A stretch of 64,000 bases of DNA from Burkholderia cepacia. GTDB taxonomy: Bacteria > Pseudomonadota > Gammaproteobacteria > Burkholderiales > Burkholderiaceae. The position numbers and the translations under genes were made by a program. The notes beneath the pieces were generated by a model. The model did not search any database. It was not told the origin of the DNA and saw nothing but the letters and a program-made list of their open reading frames with translations. Positions 52,932 to 61,501 of this stretch are shown in pieces (the first letter of the stretch is position 1; every line of letters begins with the position of its first letter). The stretch is taken from positions 1,426,001-1,490,000 of the forward strand of contig NZ_CP013444.1 of NCBI RefSeq assembly GCF_001718835.1. The letters are read 5' to 3'.

Positions 52932-54128
52932 TTACTCCAGGTCCTTCCGGTACTGGATGAACCCGGCGTTGTTCGCGAGCTTGTCGTACAGCGCGCGCGC
53001 GGTCGTGTTGGTTTCATGCGTGAGCCAGTACACGCGGCTCGCGCCGGCTTCGCGGGCATGCTCGTACACGGCCTCGATCAGCGCACCGCCTGCGCCTTGC
53101 CCGCGTGCGTCGGGCGCGGTGTACAGGTCCTGCAGATAGCAGTACGGCCCTTCGGTCCAGCACGAGCGGTGGTAGATCGAATGCACGATCCCGACCAGCG
53201 CCCCCGATGCGTCGAATGCGCCGAGCACGAACATCGGCTCGGCAGGATCCATCAGGCGGGCCCAGGTCGTCGCGAACACCGCGTCGCTCAGCGCGGTGTC
53301 GTAGAACCGCCGATACGCGCACCACAGCGGGCGCCATGCGGCTTCGTCGGCGGCCTCGAGCGGCCGGACCGCGATGTGCGTTGCGCTGTCCGCGCGGCCG
53401 GCCGCATCGCGCGCGCGCGCCTGCGCGTGGCGGATCGCGGTGAGCGACGCGCGCTGCGCGCCTTCCCCGTCGAAGTTGGCGGGCGACAGCCACGCGTCGA
53501 ACGCCGCCGCGAGCGCGGGCCATTCGCCGTCGATGATCGAGAACCACGCGGTGTCGCGATTGCGGCCGCGGTAGATGATCGCCTGCCGGAACGTGCCTTC
53601 GTAGCGGAAGCCGAGCCGCGCGGCGGCCTTGCGCGACGGCACGTTCAGGTCGTCGCATTTCCATTCGTAGCGCCGGTAGCCGAGCGTGTCGAACGCGTAC
53701 TTCATCAGCAGGAACTGCGCTTCGGTCGAGACGGGCGTGCGCTTGAGCAGCGGCGAGAACGTGACGGAGCCGACCTCGATCACGCCGTTGGCCGGATCGA
53801 TGCGCATCAGCGCGAGCGTGCCGACCGCGCGGCCGCTCGCGACGTCGATCACCGCGAAATGCATCGGGTCGGTGCTGGCGGCGGCAGTGTGCGCATACGC
53901 GCGATAGCTCGCTTCGTCCGTGTACGGCCCATGCGCCAGATAGGTCCAGTGGCGGCCGTCGGGGGCCGCGGCGTAGGCGGCGTACAGATCGGCCGCGTGG
54001 CGCTCGGCGTCGAGCGGCTCGATGCGGCAATGACGCCCGTGGAGCGTGACGGGCCGCGGGCGGGGGCGGGCGGACCAGTCGGGCAGCGGCTGCCCGACGG
54101 GCTGTTGGTAGGCGTTGGTCGTGGACAA
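52932..54128 (-). CDS. double GNAT acetyltransferase
   Basis: A 398-residue fusion of two GNAT domains. The N-terminal one (about 20-225) is RimJ/RimL-like: VTLHGRHCRIEPLDAERHAA, VGTLALMRIDPANGVIEVGS, YEWKCDDLNVPSRKAAARLG, FRYEGTFRQAIIYRGRNRDT. The C-terminal one (about 245-398) has the acetyl-CoA loop DLYTAPDARGQGAGGALIEA and the common ending HETNTTARALYDKLANNAGF. It transfers acetyl groups to small amines or protein N-termini. No ATG exists before the first domain; TTG 54128 gives the start STTNAYQQPVG typical of relatives. Divergent from a MocR regulator with 72 bases between, so probably controlled by it. Confidence 0.8.
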   Translation of the reverse strand: MSTTNAYQQPVGQPLPDWSARPRPRPVTLHGRHCRIEPLDAERHAADLYAAYAAAPDGRHWTYLAHGPYTDEASYRAYAHTAAASTDPMHFAVIDVASGRAVGTLALMRIDPANGVIEVGSVTFSPLLKRTPVSTEAQFLLMKYAFDTLGYRRYEWKCDDLNVPSRKAAARLGFRYEGTFRQAIIYRGRNRDTAWFSIIDGEWPALAAAFDAWLSPANFDGEGAQRASLTAIRHAQARARDAAGRADSATHIAVRPLEAADEAAWRPLWCAYRRFYDTALSDAVFATTWARLMDPAEPMFVLGAFDASGALVGIVHSIYHRSCWTEGPYCYLQDLYTAPDARGQGAGGALIEAVYEHAREAGASRVYWLTHETNTTARALYDKLANNAGFIQYRKDLE

Positions 54129-54200
54129 GGTCGATCTCGCTTCGTGGACACGGCCGGCGAAGTACCGGCCTGAAGACGATCGTAGTGCCGGCGAGGTACC

Positions 54201-55715
54201 ATGAAAAGCGCCAGCGATTCCACAATTTATGGTGCCACGCCTTTCATGACTCCCGCCTTGCCTTCCGACGACGTCCTTCCGCAGCTCGACGCGCCGCTGG
54301 CGCGCACGCCGGGTGCGCCTTCGCTGCAGCGCCAGTTGCTGCGCCGCGTGCGCGACGCGATTCTCGGCGGCGCGATGCCGGCCGGCACGCGGCTGCCCGG
54401 CACGCGTGCGCTGGCCGAGACGCTCGGCGTGTCGCGCAACACGACGGCCGCCGTCTACGAGCAGCTCGTTGCCGAAGGCTTCCTGCAGTCCGACCGCCGC
54501 GGCACGCGTGTCGTCGGGCTGGCGCGCCGGGCCGAGCCGCGCCGGCGCACCGCGCCGCCGGCCGTCGCGCAGCGGCTCGGCCGCATTCGCCCGAGCCGCA
54601 TCGGCACCGGCGAATCGGAGGGTTTCCGGCCGGGCGTGCCCGCGCTGACGCATTTCCCGGTGGACGCGTGGCGCCACGCGATCGACCGTGCGCTGCGCCG
54701 CAGCGGCCGCGACCTGCTCGGCTATGGCGATCCGCTCGGCGAGCGCGCGCTGCGCGAATCGATTGCGCGCCACCTGGCCGTGACGCGCGGCGTGCGCTGC
54801 GATCCCGAGCAGATCGTGATCACGGAGGGCGCACAGGGTGCGATCTCGTTGTGTGCGCAGCTGCTGACGAACCCGGGCGATACGGTGTGGGTCGAGGAGC
54901 CCGGCTATCGCGGCGCGCGCACCGCGATGCAGGCGGCCGACCTCGACGTCGTGCCGATGCCGGTCGACGCGGAAGGGCTGCGCGCCGAAGCGGACGACTG
55001 GCGCGAGCGGACGCCGCGCCTCGTCTATACGACGCCGTCGAACCAGTTCCCGACCGGCGCCGTGCTGTCGATCTCGCGTCGGCTCGCGCTGATCGATGCC
55101 GCGCGCCGGCATCGCGCGTGGATCATCGAGGACGACTACGACAGCGAATTCCGTCACACCGGCGAGCCGATCGGCGCGATGCACGGGCTCGCGCCCGATT
55201 CGCCCGTCGTCTATCTCGGCTCGTTCAGCAAGACGATGTTTCCGGCGCTGCGCATCGGGTTTCTCGTGCTGCCCGATGCGCTGCTGGCCACGGTGCGACC
55301 GGTGCTGCCGGAGATGCTGCGCGGCGGCACGCGCCACGTGCAGCTCGCGCTGGCGGATTTCATCGAGACGGGCGAGTACGGCCGCCATCTCGGCCGCATG
55401 CGCCGGCTGTACCGCGATCGCCGCCTCGCGCTGCTGGCCGCGCTCGACAGCGCGCTGAGCATCCCGCATCGCGTCGAGGGCGGGCCGTGCGGGCTGCATC
55501 TCGCGCTGCGGCTGCCTGCGCGCTACCGCGATCGCGCGATCGTCGACGCCGCGCGCGCGCACGGCATCGGGCCGTTCCCGCTGTCGGGTTTCTCGATGCG
55601 CGCGGAGACGGCGCTCAACGGGCTCGTGCTCGGTTTCGGCAATACGTCGGCCGACGCGTTCGAGCCGCTGTTGCGCACGCTGTCGGTGCTGGCGAAACGG
55701 ATCGGCGGGCGCTGA
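54201..55715 (+). CDS. MocR/PdxR-type GntR regulator with aminotransferase domain
   Basis: A 504-residue regulator: GntR winged helix (about 40-105; SLQRQLLRRVRDAILGGAMP, AETLGVSRNTTAAVYEQLVA) joined to a class I aminotransferase fold (about 140-500). The PLP-binding Lys is Lys344 in GSFSKTMFPALR; PSNQFPTGAVLSISRR and WIIEDDYDSEFRHTGEPI are the usual neighbours. Such proteins sense PLP adducts of amino compounds and control pyridoxal, GABA or transport genes. The start is ATG 54201; ATG 54246 is possible. Divergent from the double GNAT gene, its most likely target. Confidence 0.88.
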   Translation: MKSASDSTIYGATPFMTPALPSDDVLPQLDAPLARTPGAPSLQRQLLRRVRDAILGGAMPAGTRLPGTRALAETLGVSRNTTAAVYEQLVAEGFLQSDRRGTRVVGLARRAEPRRRTAPPAVAQRLGRIRPSRIGTGESEGFRPGVPALTHFPVDAWRHAIDRALRRSGRDLLGYGDPLGERALRESIARHLAVTRGVRCDPEQIVITEGAQGAISLCAQLLTNPGDTVWVEEPGYRGARTAMQAADLDVVPMPVDAEGLRAEADDWRERTPRLVYTTPSNQFPTGAVLSISRRLALIDAARRHRAWIIEDDYDSEFRHTGEPIGAMHGLAPDSPVVYLGSFSKTMFPALRIGFLVLPDALLATVRPVLPEMLRGGTRHVQLALADFIETGEYGRHLGRMRRLYRDRRLALLAALDSALSIPHRVEGGPCGLHLALRLPARYRDRAIVDAARAHGIGPFPLSGFSMRAETALNGLVLGFGNTSADAFEPLLRTLSVLAKRIGGR

Positions 55716-55958
55716 TCCGGCCGTCGCCGGCGGGGTTGGCGAACCGTCGGAATTGTGCGGATTGACGAAGCGGCCGGTTTGACCGGAACGAATGCCGCCG
55801 CCGTTTCGCGGCCGATGCACGGCCTGTTCGAGCCGTCGTCGATTCGTATGCTCTGGCGCGCGGCGTGGACTATAAATGGATGCGTGTACCGGTGCTTGTC
55901 AGGCGCCTGCGCGTCTCGCGCATCGCGCGGCGCGGCGACTGCCCGGGGGAGGTGCACC

Positions 55959-57461
55959 GTGGTTCGCCAGACGCTTGCTCGCGCCGTGCTTCGCACCGCG
56001 TTGATCGGGGGCGTGTTTGCCGTCTGCCTGGGCCTGCAGCCCGTGGCCGACGCGGCGAGCCCCGCGAAGGAACGACGCGCGGCGCCGCCCGCCGCGTCGC
56101 CCGTCGATCTCCCTGCGATCGTCGAACGTTACGGCCCGGCCGTCGTGTACATCAGTGCGGCCTCCGCCGAGCCGCAAGCGCCTGCGCCTGCCGCGCCGGG
56201 CGTTGCGGCGCTCGATCCCGACGATCCGCTCGCCGCATTCTTCCGGCGCGGCGCGCCGCAGCCGCCGCCGACGCCGGAGATCGCGCCGCGCACGCTGTCC
56301 GGCAGCGGCTCGGGTTTCATCGTCAGCGCCGACGGCCTGATCCTCACCTCCGCGCACGTGGTCGACGATGCGACCGACGTGACCGTGCGGCTCACCGATC
56401 GCCGCGAATTCAAGGCGACCGTGCTGGCCGTCGATCCGCAAAGCGACGTCGCCGTGCTGCGGATCGACGCGACCAAGCTGCCGGTGGTCCGGCTCGGCGA
56501 TTCGTCGAAGGTACGCGCGGGCGAACCGGTGATGACGATCGGCGCGCCGGACGGATCGGGCAACACGGTCACGGCCGGCATCGTCAGCGCCACGTCGCAC
56601 CGGCTGCCGGACGGCAGCGCGTTTCCGTTCTTCGAAACCGACATCGCGCCGAACCCCGACAACTCGGGCGGCCCCGTCTTCAATCGCGCGGGCGACGTGA
56701 TCGGCATCGCGGTGCAGGTCTATACGGGCACCGACCGCTACGCGAGCATGACGTTCGCGATTCCGATCGGCCTGGCGGCCAGGGTGCGTGCGCAACTGCA
56801 GAAGCAGATGCAGGCGCAGCGCAATCCGTCGGGGAATGCGCTCGGCATCGACGTGCAGGACGTCGGCGCGGGGCTCGCGGCCGCGTTCGGGCTGCCGCGT
56901 CCGGCGGGCGCGCTCGTCAACGGCGTGGCGCCCGGCTCGCCGGCCGCCGCGGCCGGCGTGAGGCCCGGCGACGTGATCGTGCAGATCGGCAACCGGCCGA
57001 TCGGTCACTCGGTCGAACTGAGCGACTATGCGGCGGCGTTGCCGCAAGGCGCGAAGACGCCGCTCAGGCTGATCCGCAACCGCAAGGCGATCACGCTGAC
57101 GGTGACGGCCGGCGCGGGCGGCTCGGCGGGGGCCGCCGGCGCGGCCGAAGCGGGCGCCGACATGGGCGGCGGCGCGCGACCGGCCGAAGGCGGCGGCGAT
57201 CGCCTCGGGCTGACGATGCACGCGCTGAGCGACGACGAGCGCCGCTCGACCGGGCTCGCGGTCGGGATGATGGTGGACGCGGTGCACGGCCCGGCAGCGA
57301 ACGCGGGCATCCAGCCGGGCGACGTCGTGCTGGAGCTCAACGACACGCTGCTCGAGACGCCGGACGACGTGCAGTCGCTCGAAGCGAACGGCGGCAGCGT
57401 GATCGCGGTGCTGATCCAGCGCAACAACGCGCGGAAGTTCGTGTCGGTGCGAATGCGGTAG
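55959..57461 (+). CDS. HtrA/Deg-like periplasmic serine protease
   Basis: A 500-residue trypsin-like protease with two PDZ domains. Signal or anchor helix (RTALIGGVFAVCLGLQPVADA); protease domain about 50-270 with His133 (LTSAHVV), Asp163 (DPQSDVAVLRID) and Ser236 (NPDNSGGPVF); PDZ1 about 285-370 (GALVNGVAPGSPAAAAGVRP), a Gly/Ala linker and PDZ2 about 390-495 (HGPAANAGIQPGDVVLELND). The Gly before Asn-Ser in the usual GNSGG motif is Asp (DNSGG), which may alter the oxyanion hole. The start is GTG 55959 with GGGGGAGG; the frame upstream lacks signal features. Confidence 0.88.
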   Translation: MVRQTLARAVLRTALIGGVFAVCLGLQPVADAASPAKERRAAPPAASPVDLPAIVERYGPAVVYISAASAEPQAPAPAAPGVAALDPDDPLAAFFRRGAPQPPPTPEIAPRTLSGSGSGFIVSADGLILTSAHVVDDATDVTVRLTDRREFKATVLAVDPQSDVAVLRIDATKLPVVRLGDSSKVRAGEPVMTIGAPDGSGNTVTAGIVSATSHRLPDGSAFPFFETDIAPNPDNSGGPVFNRAGDVIGIAVQVYTGTDRYASMTFAIPIGLAARVRAQLQKQMQAQRNPSGNALGIDVQDVGAGLAAAFGLPRPAGALVNGVAPGSPAAAAGVRPGDVIVQIGNRPIGHSVELSDYAAALPQGAKTPLRLIRNRKAITLTVTAGAGGSAGAAGAAEAGADMGGGARPAEGGGDRLGLTMHALSDDERRSTGLAVGMMVDAVHGPAANAGIQPGDVVLELNDTLLETPDDVQSLEANGGSVIAVLIQRNNARKFVSVRMR

Positions 57462-57516
57462 AGGTTGTTGCGAAGGGATGCGAGGCGGTGGATGCGTCGT
57501 CGCGGGCCGGGCCGTT

Positions 57517-58872
57517 TCAGGACGATCGCGGCTGCGTCGACGCGAGGTTTGCCCAAGCCTGCAAGCCGGACGCGATTGCGTCGAACGAAGGCCGGCTCTC
57601 GACATCTTCACTCAGGCAAGCCGCCGCGAGCGCTTCAAGCTCGCGACGGGCGGGCAGCCTGGCGGCGTCGCAGCGCTCGATCAGTTCGTCGAGCAGGTAA
57701 CCGAATGCGCGCACCTCGAGCCGCTGCAGCGCCGCGCCGAGTGCCGCATCGTTGGCGTCGTAAAAGGACGCCGCGCCGAAATCGCCCAATAACGCCTGCC
57801 CCGCGCCGCGATGCAGGATGTTGTGCGCATACAGGTCGCCGTGCATGATGCCGCGTTCGTGCAGATGATGCGCCGCCGACGCGATGCCGTGCGCGATACC
57901 CAATGCCGATGCGGGATCGAATCGCGCGTCGTCCGCATAGACGTCGCGTGTGCAGGACGCGAGGCTGGGCGGCGCGGCGAGGTTCACGAATGCGGGATCG
58001 ATCAGTTCCATCACGAGACCATGCGCGTGCGCCGGATGGTCTTTCACCTTGCCGATCACCGGGATCATGTTCGGGTGGCGGCCGGCATGCAGGCATGCTG
58101 CCATTTCGCGATCGGGCAGGCCGTCGCTCGTCACCGCGCCCTTGAACAGCTTGACGGCGACGTGCCGCGACGCGTCGGCTGCATCGGGAAGGCGGCGTGC
58201 CCGATGGATGACGCCGGACGCGCCTTCGCCGAGCTTTTGCTCCAGCGCCAGCGTTTCCCACGGCACCTCGGGGAGGGTCGAATCGGCCGACGCTGCCGCT
58301 TCCAGCGCCGCGCCGAGCGGGTTGCCGGCATAGGCGAGCCATGCCAGCCGCGGCAAGCGCAGCAGCCAATCGGGCAGCGCGCGCAACTGATTCGCGGACA
58401 AGCGCACGAGTTCGAGCCGCGAGCACGCGGACATCGATTCCGGCAGCGTGCGCAGCCGGTTGCCGGCGAGCATCAGTTTCTGCAGATGGGCGCAGTTGCC
58501 GATTTCCGCGGGCAGCGTGTCGACTTCGTTGTCGGTGAGGATCAGCCAGCGAAGCAGGGGCGGAAGTGATTTGCCGCTGACCGTGCGGATGCGGTTCGCC
58601 TTGAAGCCGATCATGCTCAACTGCGGGCACGCGCCGAGTACTTCGGGCAATTCGGTGAAGCGGTTGCCGGACGCGAACAGGATGCGCAGGCGATGCAGGC
58701 GCGGCAGGTCGTCCGGCAGCGCGGTGAGCGCATTGCCGGTCAGGTCGAGCACTTCGAGCGTGTCGGCGAGATCGAAGATTTCACGGGGGAATTCGGTCAG
58801 GCCGCAGGCGAGCTTGAGGTGGCGGGCGCCGGCGAGTTGGCCGGCGCGCAGCTGGGCGAGGGTGGTCGTCAC
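57517..58872 (-). CDS. leucine-rich repeat protein kinase
   Basis: A 451-residue cytoplasmic protein joining about seven leucine-rich repeats (about 15-190; LEVLDLTGNALTALPDDLPR, LQKLMLAGNRLRTLPESMSA) to a eukaryotic-like protein kinase domain (about 205-445). Kinase motifs: Gly-rich loop GEGASG (215-220), Lys241 (VAVKLF), Glu257, catalytic loop HGDLYAHN (344-351, Asp346; HGD instead of HRD) and DFG (364-366). All catalytic residues are present, so it is probably active on proteins or small molecules. No signal or membrane segment. The start is GTG 58872. Substrate and partners unknown. Convergent with the HtrA gene. Confidence 0.85.
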   Translation of the reverse strand: MTTTLAQLRAGQLAGARHLKLACGLTEFPREIFDLADTLEVLDLTGNALTALPDDLPRLHRLRILFASGNRFTELPEVLGACPQLSMIGFKANRIRTVSGKSLPPLLRWLILTDNEVDTLPAEIGNCAHLQKLMLAGNRLRTLPESMSACSRLELVRLSANQLRALPDWLLRLPRLAWLAYAGNPLGAALEAAASADSTLPEVPWETLALEQKLGEGASGVIHRARRLPDAADASRHVAVKLFKGAVTSDGLPDREMAACLHAGRHPNMIPVIGKVKDHPAHAHGLVMELIDPAFVNLAAPPSLASCTRDVYADDARFDPASALGIAHGIASAAHHLHERGIMHGDLYAHNILHRGAGQALLGDFGAASFYDANDAALGAALQRLEVRAFGYLLDELIERCDAARLPARRELEALAAACLSEDVESRPSFDAIASGLQAWANLASTQPRSS

Positions 58873-59121
58873 GCGGGTCGAGGGGCAATTTGCTTGCCGG
58901 GGATTGTACGGGGAACCGCGCTGGTTCTGGTGAGCGGGAATCAGGGACGTTGCGGCATGTGAGAGACCGGGCGTGCGCAGACGATCGGTTATTTGCCCGG
59001 GCCGTTCTTTCGTTCGCAGCTCAGCACAAGCGAGTCGCCGGCGCTGAGGGCCGCATCCGGGGCCTTGTTCCGTGCCGTGGCGTGGCGGAGCAGAAGAACC
59101 TCACAAGGAGCGTGCCGATAG

Positions 59122-59859
59122 TCACCGAGGGTTGAAGGTCTCGTCCCTGGCGGCATCGATTGTCCGCAGCAGGCCGTCCCGGCCACCGTGGGCATCCATC
59201 CATTGCAGAACGCGACAAGCGGCGTCGGCATAGATCATCCGGTCTTTGCCGGCACGAGGCCCCCACTCGGCAGGACTCGACGGAAGCGAACGCGCACTCT
59301 CCCTGACGCATCGCTCGGCCGCCGTCGTTTCCGGGTTCAGGTATCGGGCATCGTCAGAGACAATGACCGCGACGCCCTCGTCGAACCAGACGGGCATGGC
59401 GCCGTTGGCCAACTTCCACCAGCCAATTCGCCGATGCAGTTCTACGAGCGAGAACTCGTGCGCCAGAATAGTGGGGTTTTGGCCACGAGGCGAAACCCGG
59501 GTGATGATCGCAAAAGGCGTGGTGGTAGTGGTGGCAAGGGCGCCACGTCCTCCCATGCGCCGGTCGCATTCATCCGTGGAGCAGGCAACGATGATCGGCG
59601 CGAGATCGAACGTACCGTAGAACGCTCGAACCAGCGATTCCGCTTCCTTCGCATTTGCCGATAGCGCATCGCGCATCCGAGGGGGCATGTCCCGATCGAC
59701 AATCAGTCTCGGCGCTGCCTGTTCCATTCCATAGCATGCGGCACAAACTGTGGCGGTGACGGCAGGATAGCCGTAAGCGACGAGACCGGCGGCGATCACC
59801 CCGGACAGGATGATTCCGATGACGATGCGTGTGATCCAGCGACGGATGGCGGTTTTCAA
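59122..59859 (-). CDS. membrane-anchored protein with degenerate zinc-peptidase motif
   Basis: A 245-residue protein: one N-terminal helix (IVIGIILSGVIAAGLVAYGY), then a domain outside the cytoplasm with Cys pairs (VCAACYG, VACSTDECDR). The core ILAHEFSLVELHRRIG followed by MPVWFDEGVAVIVSDD has the layout of a gluzincin-like HExxH...WFDEG peptidase, but the second His is Leu138 (codon CTC, one base from the His codon CAC). Zinc binding is therefore likely lost or altered. The TTG start at 59859 overlaps the TGA of the upstream gene (TTGA), so translation is coupled. Confidence 0.7.
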   Translation of the reverse strand: MKTAIRRWITRIVIGIILSGVIAAGLVAYGYPAVTATVCAACYGMEQAAPRLIVDRDMPPRMRDALSANAKEAESLVRAFYGTFDLAPIIVACSTDECDRRMGGRGALATTTTTPFAIITRVSPRGQNPTILAHEFSLVELHRRIGWWKLANGAMPVWFDEGVAVIVSDDARYLNPETTAAERCVRESARSLPSSPAEWGPRAGKDRMIYADAACRVLQWMDAHGGRDGLLRTIDAARDETFNPR

Positions 59860-61277
59860 GGTTTAACGTCCTGTTGGATGACCACTTCAGCAAATCCCGT
59901 CGCACCGTCGATCGCGGCCAGCAGATCGTCGGTCCGAACCATCAACTCGCGGCCTTGCCGCAGCATCGGGTACTGATGCAGCACGGCGCGCCATTGCGAT
60001 TGCTCCAGAAGCGCATCCCATATCGCGCCGAGGGCGCGCGGGTCGGCATCCGCCCGTTGCGCGAGCGCGCTCGCGTATTCGAGGCTGGCTTGCGCCGACA
60101 GCAACTGCATCCGGCTCGCGGCGCCCAGCAGGCGCGGCGTCGCGTCCGCGGACGCATCGCAGCAATAGAGCACTTCCCGTTGCAGCGCGGCGTCGTCGGT
60201 CGTCAGCGCCCGCAGCGACGCGCCGTGCAAGCGTACCGTGCCCTGGTGCGTCTCGAACGAATAGATCGTGTTCCTGTCGCTTTGGGCGAGCAGGCTCAAG
60301 CCGCGCAGCAACCTCGGCAAATCGGTGGTTGCGGCGTCCGCGGAGGCCTTCGCTTCCACGAGGAAGCGAACATTCCAGGCAGGCGCGGGCTCATCGTCCC
60401 GCACGCGTTCGAGCAGGATCGCGTCCCATTCGGTTTTCGCGCGATCGTGCCGGCCCGGTATCGACGACGGCACGCGCATCGACGTCACCACCCGGTACGT
60501 GCGCTGCTCATCCGCGGCATTGAGCCGCCCGGCCAGTGCCTCGAGCGCCTGCGCGGCCGATGCTTCGACGGCCGCGCCCCGTTGATGCGAACTGACGCCC
60601 TGCGCTGCGGCGAGCGAGCTGCCCGAGTGCGGACCGTGGCGTTCCCAGAGCGCCTGGTACTGGCATACGTGCTCATCCGATGCCAGTGCGTCCAGGCGCA
60701 GCAAGTGTTCGAGCGCGGGGCTGTCTTTCAGCTTGGAGATGTCGCACTCGAAGGCGGCGTCGGTCGCCGTCTCCGGCAGCACGAGCAGGCGCTGCAACGT
60801 GGCGTGAAGCTCGGCCCACGACGCAGCGTCCGCAGCAGCATGCAACCGGGCGAGCGCGTCGCGTCGCCACGCGTGCGCGTGACGTTCGCGCTTGGCCGGG
60901 TGCGCGATCGCGTTGACGGCCGAGTGCAGCGCGCGACGGTCCTGCTCCGCGTGCGCGGACAACGACGCGTATTCGCGCACGCTCGGCGCATCGTGCCGCA
61001 GCACCGCGGCCTGAAACGCGGGATCGCCGGAATGTGTATCCATCGCGTCGCGGATCATCTGCGCGAGGGCGTCGATGAAGCGGCATTGCAGCTCCGCGCC
61101 GGGAGACTGGCCGCCGACCAGCGTCTTGCGGGCCTCTTCGATCACGATCGCAAGTGTGGTGGCCGGACCCGCGGCGTCGGACAGCGACGATGCTGGAACG
61201 AGCGGCGGCAGCCGGTAGCGGCGCACGACGGTGCGCAGTACTTCGTCGAGCAATGCAGGAAACGGTGTCGGCGACAT
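59856..61277 (-). CDS. hypothetical protein with PD-(D/E)xK-like core
   Basis: A 473-residue soluble, mostly helical protein of no known family. Residues 238-332 hold a restriction-nuclease-like pattern: Glu238 in a helix (GAAVEASAAQALEAL), Asp285 (TEWDAILLE), Glu308-x-Lys310 (FLVEAKAS), then a helix with Gln332. The N-terminal part is Ala/Arg-rich helix, possibly a partner-binding domain. ATG 61277 begins MSPTPFPALLDEVLR; the ribosome site is weak and the frame extends 45 codons upstream without one. Co-translated with the degenerate peptidase protein, the only clear hint of joint function. Confidence 0.65.
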   Translation of the reverse strand: MSPTPFPALLDEVLRTVVRRYRLPPLVPASSLSDAAGPATTLAIVIEEARKTLVGGQSPGAELQCRFIDALAQMIRDAMDTHSGDPAFQAAVLRHDAPSVREYASLSAHAEQDRRALHSAVNAIAHPAKRERHAHAWRRDALARLHAAADAASWAELHATLQRLLVLPETATDAAFECDISKLKDSPALEHLLRLDALASDEHVCQYQALWERHGPHSGSSLAAAQGVSSHQRGAAVEASAAQALEALAGRLNAADEQRTYRVVTSMRVPSSIPGRHDRAKTEWDAILLERVRDDEPAPAWNVRFLVEAKASADAATTDLPRLLRGLSLLAQSDRNTIYSFETHQGTVRLHGASLRALTTDDAALQREVLYCCDASADATPRLLGAASRMQLLSAQASLEYASALAQRADADPRALGAIWDALLEQSQWRAVLHQYPMLRQGRELMVRTDDLLAAIDGATGFAEVVIQQDVKP

Positions 61278-61442
61278 GGAACGTATTGGAGTGGAAGCGT
61301 TTCGCGCACTCGAGCCATGCGAGGCCGTGCTGAGTGCTTTGTGATCGGTGCGAGGTGCAACGTTATCACGCAGGCCCGGACTGACCTGTCCGCATGCTGA
61401 TGCGTCAATCACCTATCCCATTTCGCCGCCGCATAAACTAAA

Positions 61443-61464
61443 AAGCCGCTCCGTAGAGCGGCTT
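61443..61464 (-). terminator. intrinsic terminator of ilvD
   Basis: 9-bp perfect stem AAGCCGCTC/GAGCGGCTT with loop CGTA; on the minus strand it is followed by TTTTTAG. It lies 37 bases after the ilvD stop. Confidence 0.85.
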
Positions 61465-61501
61465 GGCGAACAGGCGGACGGGCCCGAAGCCCGCCGCAGG
61501 C

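Noticed and set aside
58989..59121. Coding-like continuation after the degenerate peptidase gene (frame ending CERKNGPGK)
   Set aside because: Not in frame with the gene, no start or ribosome site, and too short to judge.
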